NCBI RefSeq assembly: GCF_014197615.1
Contig: NZ_JACIFY010000011.1
Span: 124,001 to 188,000 of the forward strand
Length of the DNA stretch: 64,000 bases
Direction: 5' to 3'
Source: Rhizobium esperanzae
GTDB lineage: Bacteria > Pseudomonadota > Alphaproteobacteria > Rhizobiales > Rhizobiaceae
The position numbers and the translations under genes are program-made. The notes below the pieces were generated by a model. The model had not been told where the DNA came from and ran no database searches. It was given only the letters and a program-made list of their open reading frames with translations. This document shows, in pieces, positions 35,870 to 45,745 of the stretch (positions are counted from its first letter, which is position 1; every line of letters starts with the position of its first letter).

Positions 35870-36113
35870 GGTTCAACCTATAGCGATTGCGAAATAACTG
35901 CCATCGATATGTGAACAAAACAAAAACACTCGTGGTTTTAGGCCGCGCTATTTACCGCGAATTAAAACAGATGCCTGAATTCTAGTCATCAAATACGAGA
36001 GGGGCGTCTTTTCGCGAAGATTCAAGCTCCCGATGTTCTGTTTACAGGTCAGTCGATCAGGCATGCGCTGGGTGCCGAGGCTGCCGGGCGCGTTCAAAAG
36101 GGGTTCGTCGTAC

Positions 36114-38429
36114 ATGGCACAGAGATTTCAATCCCTGTCCTTCAAGGTCATTGCCACATTCATTCTGATGACCGTGCTGTCGATCGCGGTGATCGACGTG
36201 CTTGCCTATTTCGCCAGCAGCCGGATCTCCGACGAGCAGGCGCTGAAGGCCAAGGAAAGTGTGCTGATCTTTCGCGGCGACATGCTGCAGGACCAGCTGA
36301 CACAGCTTGAAAACCAGGCGAATTCCATCGCGCGCATCGAGGCGCTGCAGATGTCGATCACCAGCTTGAAGAGCGGCTGGAAGACCATCCAGAAGACTTC
36401 AGGCGATGCCCGCGGCGAGCTGAAGAAGGTTTTCATTACGGGCAATCCAAACCCGGCCGACCAGCGCGAGAAGCTGATGAAACCCGAAGGGCCGAGCGGT
36501 TTCTATTATTCGAACCATGAGCAGACACAGGGCGAAGTTGCCCGCGACCTCGAAGACACAGCCTTCAGCGATCTGTTGATTGCCGATCTCGACGGTACGG
36601 TCCTCTACTCCTACAAGAAGCAGGACGACTTCGCCGAGAACCTGAAGTCGGACGCCTGGAAGGCGACCGGCGCCGGCATCGCTTTCGCCAAGGCAATCGA
36701 GAACACTGCCAAGGCGACCGATGACGCCGCGCCGACAGGCTTTTCCGGCCTGCGTGTCGATGCCGCCAGCGGCAAGTCGGCGATCTTCTATGCCGTGCCG
36801 ATCGTCAAGCTCGGGGCGGCCAAGGGCATCTTTCTATTCAAGGTGCGCGACGACATTGTCACCGGTATCCTTGGCAAGGGCATCGTTCAGGGCAGTACGG
36901 CGCGGGCGGCGATCGTCTCCGCCGACGGCTCGGCCGTCGGTCTCGACCAGAGCGGCAAGCTTGCGACGCTCGATGCGGCTCCCTTCACCTTCATCAAGGA
37001 CGCGCTTGCCAGTTCGGCGATGACGGTTGCCGATTTCGACAGGGCGGACGGGCCGGCCCGCGCCTATGTCCGCGGCATCGACTATCGCGGCGACCGCTTC
37101 CTCGCGGTCGAGAGCGTGCTGCTTGGCGAACTCAATGCCGGCTCGATCGAGATCGCCACTTTGCTGACGATGATCGGCATCGGCGTGCTCGTCGTCATGG
37201 CGGTCGCGACCGGTCTCGTCACCAATTTCCTGTTTTCACCGCTTGCGCGGCTTGCCGGCGTCACCCGTGATGTTGCCGACGGCAAGCTTGATAGCGAGAT
37301 CGGCAGTCTGAACCGCAAGGACGAGATCGGCACGATGGCGAATGCGCTTGCCCGCTTCCGCCAGTCGCTGATCGAAAGCCGCGAACTCGAAGCGGTCAGC
37401 GAAGAGACGCGTCTGCAGGCCGAGCAGGACCGCCAGCAGAATCTGGCCGAGCGCGAGGCCGAGGCGAAGACGCTGCAGCAGGTGGTCGAGGCGATCGATG
37501 AGGGCCTGCATCATCTTGCCAGCGGCGATCTCGCCTATCAGATCGCTACCCGCTTCCCGAACGAACTCGAAAGCCTGCGCATCAATTTCAACGAAGCGCT
37601 CGCGACGTTGAGCGAAACCATGACCGCAATCGGCGGCAACTCGATGGCGGTGCGCGCCGGCTCCGAGGAGATGCGCACCGGCGCCGATGAGCTTGCCGGG
37701 CGCACCGAGCGCCAGGCCGGCTCGATCACCGAGACGGCGAATGCGATCAGCGCCATCACCCAGTCCGTCCGCCAGCAGATCGAGCGGGCCGAACAGGCCG
37801 AGCGCATCGCCCGCGATGCCAAGAAGGAGACGACCGGCTCCGGCCAGATTATGCGCGAGACGATCGCAGCGATGGAGGCGATCCAGACCTCTTCGCGCCA
37901 GATCAACACGATCATCTCGGTCATCGACGACATCGCTTTCCAGACCAATCTCCTGGCGCTCAATGCCGGCGTCGAGGCGGCGCGCGCCGGTGAATCCGGC
38001 AAGGGCTTCGCCGTCGTCGCCATGGAAGTGCGCGAACTCGCTCAGCGCTCGTCGAGTGCGGCCAAGGAAATCTCCAGCCTGCTGCAGAAATCGACGCATG
38101 AGGTCGAAAGCGGCGTGGCGCTTGTGGAAAAGGCCGGCGTTGCGCTGACCGGTATCGGCGCCCATGTCGAAGCGATCAACGGACAGATCAACGAGATCAT
38201 GGGTGCGACCCGCGAGGAGGCCAATACGCTGCGCGAGATCAACAGCGCCGTCGCCGAACTCGACGCGATGACGCAGCAGAACGCCTCGATGGTCGAGGAA
38301 ACGACGGAGGCGATCCACCGGCTGGCGACGGAAGCGCTGGAAATGGACCGCCAGCTCGGCAATTTCACCCTGCCCCAGGGCTTGCACCAACCGAGCGCCG
38401 AGGTGCATGTGCTGCGCCGTCATCGGTAA
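36114..38429 (+). CDS. methyl-accepting chemotaxis protein
   Basis: A 771-aa chemoreceptor. TM1 is at about 10-33 ([21 protein letters not shown]), a large periplasmic sensor of about 310 residues follows, TM2 is at about 346-370, then HAMP ([20 protein letters not shown]) and a second HAMP-like helical stretch before the signalling domain. The hairpin tip [20 protein letters not shown] at about 604-623 contacts CheA/CheW. The C-terminus ends in HVLRRHR with no CheR-tethering pentapeptide. The start at 36114 was chosen to place TM1 at the N-terminus. Ligand unknown. Confidence 0.93.
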   Translation: MAQRFQSLSFKVIATFILMTVLSIAVIDVLAYFASSRISDEQALKAKESVLIFRGDMLQDQLTQLENQANSIARIEALQMSITSLKSGWKTIQKTSGDARGELKKVFITGNPNPADQREKLMKPEGPSGFYYSNHEQTQGEVARDLEDTAFSDLLIADLDGTVLYSYKKQDDFAENLKSDAWKATGAGIAFAKAIENTAKATDDAAPTGFSGLRVDAASGKSAIFYAVPIVKLGAAKGIFLFKVRDDIVTGILGKGIVQGSTARAAIVSADGSAVGLDQSGKLATLDAAPFTFIKDALASSAMTVADFDRADGPARAYVRGIDYRGDRFLAVESVLLGELNAGSIEIATLLTMIGIGVLVVMAVATGLVTNFLFSPLARLAGVTRDVADGKLDSEIGSLNRKDEIGTMANALARFRQSLIESRELEAVSEETRLQAEQDRQQNLAEREAEAKTLQQVVEAIDEGLHHLASGDLAYQIATRFPNELESLRINFNEALATLSETMTAIGGNSMAVRAGSEEMRTGADELAGRTERQAGSITETANAISAITQSVRQQIERAEQAERIARDAKKETTGSGQIMRETIAAMEAIQTSSRQINTIISVIDDIAFQTNLLALNAGVEAARAGESGKGFAVVAMEVRELAQRSSSAAKEISSLLQKSTHEVESGVALVEKAGVALTGIGAHVEAINGQINEIMGATREEANTLREINSAVAELDAMTQQNASMVEETTEAIHRLATEALEMDRQLGNFTLPQGLHQPSAEVHVLRRHR

Positions 38430-38447
38430 GCCGTAGTTTTCGACTGC

Positions 38448-38477
38448 TGAAAAGGGTCGCGCTCGCGCGGCCCTTTT
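38448..38477 (+). terminator. probable terminator of the chemoreceptor gene
   Basis: AAAAGGGtCGCGC and GCGCGgCCCTTTT form a GC hairpin followed by TTTTGTTG, about 20 bp beyond the stop. Confidence 0.75.
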
Positions 38478-38553
38478 GTTGCGTGCATGGTTTGGAATGG
38501 CAAGGTCGGCAACCTACATAGACGGCATCCGTCAACTGCCCGGCAGGTTCCCC

Positions 38554-39555
38554 ATGGTTCCCTTCTCCATACTCGACCTTTCCCCCGTTGCCGAAGGCAG
38601 CAGTGTCCGCCAGTCGCTCGAGAGTTCGGCACGGATGGCTCGCAAGGCCGAGGAGTTCGGTTACAAGCGTTTCTGGCTCGCCGAGCATCACGGCATGCCG
38701 GGCATTGCCAGTGCTGCCACATCAGTGGTGATCGGTCATGTCGGGGCCGCGACAACACGCATCCGCGTCGGCTCCGGCGGCATCATGCTGCCCAACCATT
38801 CGCCGCTCGTCATCGCCGAGCAGTTCGGCACGCTGGAGGCGCTCTTCCCCGGCCGTGTCGATCTCGGCCTCGGGCGGGCTCCGGGAACCGATATGCGCAC
38901 CGCGCAGGCGCTGCGGCGCAACCTCGAGGCCGGCGCCAACAGCTTCCCCAACGATGTGGTCGAACTGCAGCAACTGCTCGGTACGCCGGTCGAGAACCAG
39001 GCGATCCTCGCGGTTCCCGGCAATGGCTCGCATATTCCGATCTGGCTGCTCGGCTCCAGCCTCTACAGCGCCCAGCTTGCCGCCATGCTCGGGCTTCCCT
39101 ATGCCTTCGCCTCGCATTTCGCGCCCGACATGTTGCTCGACGCGATTGCGATCTACCGCGACCGTTTTCAGCCTTCGGCAATGCTCGACAAGCCCTATGT
39201 GATGGTCGGCGTCATGGGCGCGGTGGCGGCGACGGATGAGGAGGCGCGCTACCATTTCACCTCGGCTGAACAGCAGTTCGTCAATCTGCGCCGGAATGTC
39301 CGCGGCCCGTTCCCACGCCCGGTGGCCGATATGGAAAATTTCTGGTCGCCCATGGAGAAGATGAACGTCGAGCATACGCTGCGCTACGCCGTGGTGGGGT
39401 CGCCGAAGACGGCGGAGGCGAAACTGACGGAGTTTCTCAACGAAACGCAGGCCGACGAGGTGATCATCTCCATGCCGATCCACGACATCGAGGCGCGGCT
39501 GAGGTCGGTGGAACTGTTTGCGGCGCTTGGGAACTTCATGCGAGCCGCGGCCTAA
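38554..39555 (+). CDS. LLM-class flavin-dependent oxidoreductase
   Basis: A 333-aa bacterial luciferase-like monooxygenase. Landmarks: [20 protein letters not shown] at the N-terminus, [40 protein letters not shown] and [13 protein letters not shown], all typical of the YhbW/MsnO8-like group. It should use reduced FMN and oxygen, but the substrate is unknown. The ATG at 38554 gives the family start; a longer upstream frame adds residues over the preceding terminator. Confidence 0.9.
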   Translation: MVPFSILDLSPVAEGSSVRQSLESSARMARKAEEFGYKRFWLAEHHGMPGIASAATSVVIGHVGAATTRIRVGSGGIMLPNHSPLVIAEQFGTLEALFPGRVDLGLGRAPGTDMRTAQALRRNLEAGANSFPNDVVELQQLLGTPVENQAILAVPGNGSHIPIWLLGSSLYSAQLAAMLGLPYAFASHFAPDMLLDAIAIYRDRFQPSAMLDKPYVMVGVMGAVAATDEEARYHFTSAEQQFVNLRRNVRGPFPRPVADMENFWSPMEKMNVEHTLRYAVVGSPKTAEAKLTEFLNETQADEVIISMPIHDIEARLRSVELFAALGNFMRAAA

Positions 39556-39579
39556 GTTTTCCAAGCTGTCGTCAGAGAC

Positions 39580-39613
39580 AGAAAACCCGGCGCCAAGGCC
39601 GGGTTCGGTTTGT
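39580..39613 (+). terminator. terminator of the LLM oxidoreductase gene
   Basis: AACCCGGC/GCCGGGTT stem with a 6-nt loop, followed by CGGTTTGTT, about 28 bp past the stop. Confidence 0.7.
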
Positions 39614-39628
39614 TGACAACGTCTCCGT

Positions 39629-39746
39629 CGTCATGCTCGGCCTTGTGCCGAGCATCTAACCACGGCAATTGCTTGACAGGAAAATATTTCTTTTCAGAGA
39701 CTTAATGGGGCCGGTGCAGATCCTCGGCACAAGGCCGAGGATGACG
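39629..39746. repeat. paired palindromic repeat (RIME-like)
   Basis: Two hairpin-forming arms in inverted orientation, about 60 bp apart: 39629-39657 (CGTCATGCTCGGCCTTGTGC, then CGAGCATCT) and 39718-39746 (AGATCCTCGGCACAAGGCCG, then AGGATGACG). The arms differ at two positions that are paired with each other in each hairpin (G-C in one, C-G in the other), so structure is conserved. It lies between convergent genes. Confidence 0.75.
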
Positions 39747-39759
39747 TCGCGGGTTGTAC

Positions 39760-40506
39760 TCAGGCGGAGAGCTTCGCCAGAACTTCTTCCGAAACCTCGA
39801 AGTTGGAATAGACGTTCTGCACGTCGTCATCATCTTCCAGGCTGTCGATGAGCTTCATCAGCGACTGAGCCTTTTCCTCGTCCACCGGCACGTTGTTCTG
39901 GGCGCGCCAGACGGCTTTGACGGTTTCGGCTTCGCCGAGGCTGGCTTCCAGCGCCTTCGACACTTCGCCGAGAGCCTCAAAACCGCAGGTGATGTAGTGG
40001 CCGTCTTCATCGGTCTCGACGTCGTCGGCGCCGGCTTCGATCGCGGCTTCCATCACCTTGTCGGCATCGCCGACGGAAAGCTTGTAGGTGATTTCGCCGA
40101 CATGGTCGAAGGAGAAGGAAACGGAACCGGTTTCGCCAAGCGCTCCGCCGGCCTTGGTGAAGATCGAGCGGACGTTGGAAGCGGTGCGGTTGCGGTTGTC
40201 GGTCAGAGCCTCGACGATGATCGCCGTGCCGCCCGGGCCATATCCCTCGTAGCGGACTTCATCGTAGTTTTCGCCGTCGGCGCCGGCTGCCTTCTTGATG
40301 GCGCGGTCGATGTTGTCCTTCGGCATGGACTGGGCCTTGGCGTTCTGGATCGCCAGGCGAAGGCGGGCATTCATCGTCGGGTCGGGCAGGCCGGCCTTGG
40401 CGGCAACGGTGATTTCGCGCGCAAGCTTGGAGAACATTTTCGACCGCACGGCATCCTGACGGCCCTTGCGGTGCATGATGTTTTTAAACTGTGAATGGCC
40501 AGCCAT
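39760..40506 (-). CDS. yebC: YebC/PmpR-family DNA-binding or translation factor
   Basis: A 248-aa three-domain protein starting [19 protein letters not shown], with [20 protein letters not shown] and a C-terminal [10 protein letters not shown]. YebC/TACO1 proteins were named as transcription regulators and have more recently been linked to relief of ribosome stalling at proline stretches. The ATG at 40506 is the family start. Rhizobial relatives usually place it close before ruvC; here the chemoreceptor and LLM genes lie between, on the other strand. Confidence 0.95.
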   Translation of the reverse strand: MAGHSQFKNIMHRKGRQDAVRSKMFSKLAREITVAAKAGLPDPTMNARLRLAIQNAKAQSMPKDNIDRAIKKAAGADGENYDEVRYEGYGPGGTAIIVEALTDNRNRTASNVRSIFTKAGGALGETGSVSFSFDHVGEITYKLSVGDADKVMEAAIEAGADDVETDEDGHYITCGFEALGEVSKALEASLGEAETVKAVWRAQNNVPVDEEKAQSLMKLIDSLEDDDDVQNVYSNFEVSEEVLAKLSA

Positions 40507-40644
40507 GGCACCCCTGTTCACGTCTCATTGTTCGGAATGGGCCGCCTTATAAGAGCGAAACGGCACCCGTTCAAGGAAAAAGCAGTTGGAACAAAGGTGA
40601 GGGGATGACGTTTCAAGAACTCTATCCAACGGAAAGGAACGGTC

Positions 40645-41148
40645 ATGGCAAGTCTCAGCGATGCGCAGGAACAGCCAGCACGTCAGCTCTGGGATCAGGT
40701 CAACGATGTTCATGCCGGCATGCTCGGAATTTCCGGGCTTGATATGCACATGCAGCCGATGGCGCCGCATGCCGATCCCACCACCAACACGATCTGGTTC
40801 TATACCAAGATCGATGCCGATATCGTGCGGGCCATAAAGCCCGGCAGCCGAGCGCATTTCTGCGTTATCGGCAAGGATCACGATTATCACGCCTGCCTTG
40901 CCGGTGTAATCGAAGTGCGTCCTGACCCTGCCAAGATCGAGGAGTATTGGAGTTCGATCGTCGCGGCCTGGTATGACGGCGGCAAGAAGGATCCCAAGCT
41001 TACCATGCTTGCCCTTCATGTCGACGATGCCGAGATCTGGGTTTCAACAGGCAGCAAGCTGAAATTCGGCTGGGAGATCGCCAAGGCCAATCTCGACGAC
41101 GACAAGATGCCGGATGTCGGCATCAAGCGTCACCTGCGGTTCGCCTGA
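40645..41148 (+). CDS. pyridoxamine 5'-phosphate oxidase-like (general stress) protein
   Basis: A 167-aa split-barrel flavin-binding protein of the PPOX/GsP26 group. Visible core: LWDQVNDVHAGMLGISGLDM, TNTIWFYTKIDADIVRAIKP and RAHFCVIGKDHDYHACLAG, with WVSTGSKLKFGWEIAKANL at the end. Such proteins bind FMN or F420-like cofactors and often respond to stress; catalytic function is uncertain. GGAAAGGAA precedes the ATG. Confidence 0.85.
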   Translation: MASLSDAQEQPARQLWDQVNDVHAGMLGISGLDMHMQPMAPHADPTTNTIWFYTKIDADIVRAIKPGSRAHFCVIGKDHDYHACLAGVIEVRPDPAKIEEYWSSIVAAWYDGGKKDPKLTMLALHVDDAEIWVSTGSKLKFGWEIAKANLDDDKMPDVGIKRHLRFA

Positions 41149-41179
41149 CGCGCAAGGGCTGGAAAAGCCGCCGGCCTTT

Positions 41180-42025
41180 TTACTGCACACCCTTCATGAC
41201 ATAGATCAGCGGCTTTTTCGGCAGCGTGCGCATGGAGACGGTGATGCTGTCGTCGGGCGCATTGGCGATGTCGAAATCCTTGCCGAACATCGAGACGAAG
41301 GCCTCGACCGGTGGGCCGCGCCGGTGCATCGGCAGAATCAGCGACGAGCGTAGCCGCTTGATGGCGCGGCTCATGCTGTCGGCGCCCATGGTCAGGCCGC
41401 CGTCCACCGGGACCATGACGACGTCGAGGCGGCCGATCTCGATGTAATGGGCGTCTGTCAGCTCATAGTGCAGGTGGCCGAGATGGCCGATGCAGAGACC
41501 GGCGATTTCGAAAATGAAGATGGAATTGCCGTTCTCCTGCGAGCCGCCAAGGCCGTAGCTGAAGCGGATATCCGTCGGGACATTGCGAATATAGGCATCG
41601 CCGATGACGAGTTTGATCTCGGCCTTTGCGCCCGGAATATCGCTCCAGCCATGCAGCACATGTTTGATGTCGGGATCGGGCGTCAAGGTGAAATGGGTCG
41701 TGTGCGCCTTGTTCATGGTCACGACATCGGGCATCGTCGCCGGCCTGTACCAGCCGTTATAGTCTGTCGCGATGACGATGCCGCCAGGGGTTTCGATCTC
41801 GAAGGTGGAATGGCCGAGGAAGGTCAATTTGACGTCTTCGCCCTCGGAAACGGCAGGCGTCAACGATGCCGCGCCGGAAAAGCTTGCGAAGGTCGCCTTG
41901 GGCGTATTCTGCGCGATTGCCTGGCACTGGCTGACGGGCGCTCGCTGTTGCTCTGCTCCGGCGGAAGCTGGCGCGGCGAAGGCCGCAAGGCATGCGATAG
42001 CGAGAACAAGATATTGCGGCGTCAT
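41180..42025 (-). CDS. secreted MBL-fold protein with altered metal motif
   Basis: A 281-aa protein with a signal peptide (LVLAIACLAAFAAPASAGA) and an UlaG-like beta-lactamase fold (LTFLGHSTFEIETPGGIVIA). The normal HxHxDH metal motif is replaced by KAHTTH (in VTMNKAHTTHF), so one histidine and the aspartate are missing. Later histidines (IGHLGHLHYE) and an MVPVDGGLTMG segment are kept. It may bind a single metal or have lost hydrolase activity. It lies 107 bp downstream of the YmdB-type gene on the same strand. Confidence 0.75.
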   Translation of the reverse strand: MTPQYLVLAIACLAAFAAPASAGAEQQRAPVSQCQAIAQNTPKATFASFSGAASLTPAVSEGEDVKLTFLGHSTFEIETPGGIVIATDYNGWYRPATMPDVVTMNKAHTTHFTLTPDPDIKHVLHGWSDIPGAKAEIKLVIGDAYIRNVPTDIRFSYGLGGSQENGNSIFIFEIAGLCIGHLGHLHYELTDAHYIEIGRLDVVMVPVDGGLTMGADSMSRAIKRLRSSLILPMHRRGPPVEAFVSMFGKDFDIANAPDDSITVSMRTLPKKPLIYVMKGVQ

Positions 42026-42132
42026 GCCACCCTCCGGCGCTCCATCACTTTGGATTGGCGGCGGGAGGATGCGGCATGAGGTCGCAGCGGTCCAGACCAG
42101 GGATGCTCACATTTGCGTGTTGCGGAAAGGCT

Positions 42133-42957
42133 CTACCGCCAGAACTCCGGCACCGTTTCGGCGAGCCGCGGTCCCAGCCGAAGCGGCGCGATCTTTTCGG
42201 CCAATCCGGTTCTGTCGGAAATCTCCACGCCGACGCCGCAGATCGTCGCGGGGCCGTTCGCCGCTTCCATGCGGCCCTTCGGCATTTTGGAGATGAAGCG
42301 GTTCAGCGGCTCTTCCTTATCCATGCCGAGCGAAGAATCATAATCGCCGCACATGCCGGCATCCGACAGATAGGCGGTGCCGCTGTTCAGGATCTGCGCA
42401 TCGGCCGTCGGCACATGCGTGTGGGTGCCGACGACGAAACTGGCGCGGCCGTCGACGAAATGGCCGAAGCATTGCTTCTCGCTAGTCGCCTCCGCGTGGA
42501 AATCGAAGATGATCGCATCGGCCTGCTCCTTGAGCGGGCAGGCGGCGAGGATGACTTCCGCCGATTTGAAGGGATCGTCGAGTTCCGGATGCATGAAGAC
42601 CCGGCCCATGACGTTGGCAACGAGCACGCGCGCGCCGTTCCTAGCATAGAAAAGACCGGAGCCGCGGCCGGGCGTGCCTTGCGGATAGTTGGCCGGCCGG
42701 AGGAATTGATCGTGGCGCCCGGCAAAGGCGACGGCTTCCTTCTGGTCCCAGACGTGATTGCCTGTCGTCACCACATCGGCGCCGGCATTGATCGTTTCCA
42801 GAAAGATGTCTTCGGTGATGCCGAAGCCGCCGGCGGCATTCTCGCCGTTGACGACGACGAAATCGAGCTTGAGGTCGGAGATCAGGCCGGGAAGGCGGTC
42901 CCAGACCGCCGTGCGTCCCGTCTTGCCGACCATGTCACCCAGAAAAAGCAGCCGCAT
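42133..42957 (-). CDS. YmdB-type metallophosphoesterase (TIGR00282)
   Basis: A 274-aa calcineurin-like phosphoesterase of the YmdB family. Motifs: RLLFLGDMVGKTGRTAVWD at the N-terminus, FVVVNGENAAGGFGI, TGNHVWDQKE, VLVANVMGRVFM, IFDFHAEATSEK and VGTHTHVPTAD. In Bacillus YmdB hydrolyses cyclic nucleotides and affects multicellular behaviour. It starts 3 bp after the 5-FCL stop and is an operon with it, an arrangement common in alphaproteobacteria. Confidence 0.94.
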   Translation of the reverse strand: MRLLFLGDMVGKTGRTAVWDRLPGLISDLKLDFVVVNGENAAGGFGITEDIFLETINAGADVVTTGNHVWDQKEAVAFAGRHDQFLRPANYPQGTPGRGSGLFYARNGARVLVANVMGRVFMHPELDDPFKSAEVILAACPLKEQADAIIFDFHAEATSEKQCFGHFVDGRASFVVGTHTHVPTADAQILNSGTAYLSDAGMCGDYDSSLGMDKEEPLNRFISKMPKGRMEAANGPATICGVGVEISDRTGLAEKIAPLRLGPRLAETVPEFWR

Positions 42958-42960
42958 TCC

Positions 42961-43548
42961 CTATCCAATCCAAGAGGCAAAAAAGCGAAGGCCGCTTTCT
43001 GTCAGGATGGCATCCAGGCTTATGTCGTGCGGCTCATCGGGCACATGTGCCACTTCCTGGCAGTCGAATGCAATGCCGATCAGCTTCGGATGCAGGCCTT
43101 TTTGCCTTAGCCGGCTGATGGCGCGGTCGTAATAGCCGGCGCCATAGCCGATGCGATGGCCTCTGGCATCGAAGGCCGAAAGCGGCACCAGCAAGATCTC
43201 CGGGTCGAGAATGGCGGCATCCGCTCCGGGACCCACGGTACCGAAGCCGGTCTCGATGAGTGGCGCGCCTTCCGCCAATTCGCGAAAGACGATCGTCTGC
43301 TTGTCGAGGATCGCCGGCACGCAGAGCCGCGCGCCGCGCGCGGCAAACCGCGTCATCAGCGGCCTGAGATCGGCCTCCGAACGGATCGGCAGGAAGCCGG
43401 AGACGATCGTGCCTGGCGCAAAGCCGACGGCCTCGCCCGCATGATCGGCCATTGCCATGCTTTTGGCCGCTCGTTTCTCGGGGGAAATGGCGTCGCGAGC
43501 GGACAGCCGTTCATTGCGCAACTGCGCTTTCAATTCTCTAGCGGTCAT
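42961..43548 (-). CDS. 5-formyltetrahydrofolate cyclo-ligase
   Basis: A 195-aa ATP-dependent enzyme (MTHFS) converting 5-formyl-THF to 5,10-methenyl-THF. The N-terminal basic helix LKAQLRNERLSARDAISPEKR and the C-terminal RIGYGAGYYDRAISRL signature are clear. In proteobacteria this gene (ygfA) usually follows 6S RNA downstream of zapA; here it is 23 kb away and on the opposite strand. It leads the operon with the YmdB-type gene. Confidence 0.94.
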   Translation of the reverse strand: MTARELKAQLRNERLSARDAISPEKRAAKSMAMADHAGEAVGFAPGTIVSGFLPIRSEADLRPLMTRFAARGARLCVPAILDKQTIVFRELAEGAPLIETGFGTVGPGADAAILDPEILLVPLSAFDARGHRIGYGAGYYDRAISRLRQKGLHPKLIGIAFDCQEVAHVPDEPHDISLDAILTESGLRFFASWIG

Positions 43549-43660
43549 TCGATCTGCCGGATATCAGAAAGGTCGAGCAAGCATAGACGGCTCAGTGTTC
43601 GATGCAATGCCGGCTGCGACAGCACCGCGCCCACTTCGCGCCGTGGCGGGTGTCCAACGA

Positions 43661-44578
43661 TCATTGCCGGTACGGCACAGATGCTGCAGATTGCGGCTGC
43701 GCAACGGCCAGCCGTTGCATTGTTTCCTCGAACAGAGGAGTCCCGCCCGGCGCCCAGCCGAGCGCGCCGATTTTCGCCGTGCTCATTGCAGCGAGCGCTG
43801 CCTTGTCGGCGGGGGCGGGCAGCGAATGCCGACAGCCCGTCTGGCGGCGGATGGGTGAAAGGATATCGCACGTGTCGACTGCGATGTCCGAGACGTTGAA
43901 AATCTCGCCGGAGATGCGGTTGCTTTCCGTCTCCAGCATCAGCCGTACCGCCCGCCCGAGGTCGCGGCCGTGAACTTCCGTTCCCGCACGTGAGGCAACC
44001 GGCCGGCCGGCGAGATAATCGGCGATCAGGCCGTCCCATTTGTTCGGGAAGAAATCGCCATAGATGCCGGTCGCCCTCAGGCTCACGCCGGCAAAACCCG
44101 GCGTGGAGAGGTGGGCAAGCGCTCGCTCGGCATCGAGCTTGACCTGGCCGTAGAGCGTTTCGGGCTTGGCAAGCATCGTCTCCGTCAGCTCGCTTCCCCC
44201 GGCATGTTCGCCGTAGGCGGCGCGGCTGGACAGGAAGACGCAGCGGCGTGTGCCGGCGCGTTTGGCGGCCTCGAAAAGCCGGACGGTGCCGTCGAGATTC
44301 AGTCTGTGGAAGGTTTTCGGATCGTCGCCCTCGCCGCCGCGATACTTGCCTGGAACATGGCTGAAGGCGGCGTGGACGAAAAAATAGGCGTCGTCGAAAA
44401 TGTCGATCTGATCCTTGTCGGGATCAAGCGAAAGGGCTGCAAACTCGACCGGGCGGGAAAAGAGGCGCGGATGCGGCGCACGGCGTCCGCCGACGATCAC
44501 CTGATAGCCGGCAGTCAGCAGCTCTTCGACGATATGCCGTCCGACGAGACCCGTTCCGCCAGATACCAGTACCTTCAT
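43661..44578 (-). CDS. sqdC: NAD-dependent epimerase/reductase SqdC
   Basis: A 305-aa extended SDR protein with VSGGTGLVGRHIVEELL at the N-terminus and the catalytic YGQVKLDAERALAHL. It is the third gene in a block following SqdB and a GT8 glycosyltransferase, matching the sqdBDC order of sulfoquinovosyl diacylglycerol synthesis in Sinorhizobium. Its exact step is not settled; it may reduce or modify the sulfolipid precursor. The start overlaps the sqdD stop by 4 bp (ATGA). It is at the right border of the apparent inversion. Confidence 0.8.
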   Translation of the reverse strand: MKVLVSGGTGLVGRHIVEELLTAGYQVIVGGRRAPHPRLFSRPVEFAALSLDPDKDQIDIFDDAYFFVHAAFSHVPGKYRGGEGDDPKTFHRLNLDGTVRLFEAAKRAGTRRCVFLSSRAAYGEHAGGSELTETMLAKPETLYGQVKLDAERALAHLSTPGFAGVSLRATGIYGDFFPNKWDGLIADYLAGRPVASRAGTEVHGRDLGRAVRLMLETESNRISGEIFNVSDIAVDTCDILSPIRRQTGCRHSLPAPADKAALAAMSTAKIGALGWAPGGTPLFEETMQRLAVAQPQSAASVPYRQ

Positions 44579-45396
44579 GCTGCCCCTTCCGGATTGTCCA
44601 GCGCCGCGATCTCGGGCAGATTGCCGCCATCATGGAAACGGTGCCACAGATCGATCAACGGTTGTAGCCGCGCCGCCTTGGGATGATTCTTTTCCCAGGG
44701 TTTTTCATACTGGTAGTGCAGGATCGAAATGCTCTTCCAGTCCCAAAGCTCCGGCATGGTGAACCATACATATTGCAGCATGTTGAAATAAACCGGCAGG
44801 CCGTGCCAATCCGGGAAGAACGTCTCGAGAAAGGTCTGATCGGTGCGGCGCCAGAAGACATCCGGCCTGTCGAGCCTTTCGAGCATGTGCCGGAATGTGT
44901 CATGCGAGGGCGCGGCGACGAAGACGCCGGAATTCATGCGGCGAAAGTCGGCGAGGCTTTCATAGACATTGGGAGCTGCGGAAAATTCCGGATAGAGGAA
45001 CAGCCTGTCGATGTTTTTCAGCACGAGGGCATCGGCGTCGATGAAGACGCAGCGCTCGTATTCGACGAGCTGCCACAGCCTGAGTTTGCAGAAATTGTCG
45101 AGCGGTGAATGGAAATCGGGCTTGCGACCCTTGGTGAAGGGGGCAGCGGAATGGAGCTGACCGCGGGCGTGGCGCTCGTTGAAGGCATCGGAAAGCGGCA
45201 GGTGCTCGACTTCGATCAGGCGGCAGCCGAGGGACTTGAGCGGGGCGAGGGCGGCCGCATCGACGCCACCGGTGTGGAGGATGACGATATCGGTGGTGCC
45301 GGTGCGGCGCAGGGAGAGGGCGAGGGCGGTGGCGCCCATGGCATAGTCGGCATTGGTGACGAGGGTGACGTAGGCGAAGGGCGGCGAGTGGTTCAT
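44575..45396 (-). CDS. sqdD: glycogenin-like glycosyltransferase SqdD (GT8)
   Basis: A 273-aa glycosyltransferase of family GT8. It opens FAYVTLVTNADYAMGATALA, has the donor-metal DxD in CVFIDADALVLKNIDRLF, and NSGVFVAAPSHDTF. In the sqd pathway SqdD is thought to transfer sulfoquinovose from UDP-sulfoquinovose to diacylglycerol. It overlaps sqdC by 4 bp but is separated from sqdB by 349 bp with a palindromic repeat. Confidence 0.83.
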   Translation of the reverse strand: MNHSPPFAYVTLVTNADYAMGATALALSLRRTGTTDIVILHTGGVDAAALAPLKSLGCRLIEVEHLPLSDAFNERHARGQLHSAAPFTKGRKPDFHSPLDNFCKLRLWQLVEYERCVFIDADALVLKNIDRLFLYPEFSAAPNVYESLADFRRMNSGVFVAAPSHDTFRHMLERLDRPDVFWRRTDQTFLETFFPDWHGLPVYFNMLQYVWFTMPELWDWKSISILHYQYEKPWEKNHPKAARLQPLIDLWHRFHDGGNLPEIAALDNPEGAA

Positions 45397-45461
45397 CGGG
45401 TTCGACTGCTCCGATAAATCTTGCTCTGGCGAAGGACGCGCGGCAAGGCGCTGCTACACGT

Positions 45462-45620
45462 CTCTTCTCCCCAGCGGGGAGAAGGTGCCGGCAGGCGGTT
45501 GAGGGGGTGAGCGACGACAGAAGCGAATGCGTTGAGCGCGAGCGAAAGGCAATGAAGGCCGTGCCGTGTGGCCCCCTCATCCGACCCTGCGGGCCACCTT
45601 CTCCCCGCTGGGGAGAAGAG
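45462..45620. repeat. palindromic repeat between sqdB and sqdD
   Basis: A 159-bp element with perfect 24-bp inverted termini (45462-45485 and 45597-45620; core TTCTCCCC/GGGGAGAA), each also self-complementary. Inner parts carry GCCGGCAGGCGGTTGAGGGG and CCCCCTCATCCGACCCTGCG motifs, familiar from rhizobial repeats. The whole 45397-45745 gap has no credible gene; a frame of 118 codons across it is a by-product of the repeat. Confidence 0.85.
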
Positions 45621-45745
45621 GAAGCAAGCCGCGATCCTCCTTCTTTGGCGAGGCCAAACTGGATGCCGGCCCTTGATTGAAGTGACGTTACGAGGGTGAG
45701 TTTGTAGGTCAGTCGCTGGCACTCCGGCGTTCGTCATCTCAGCGC

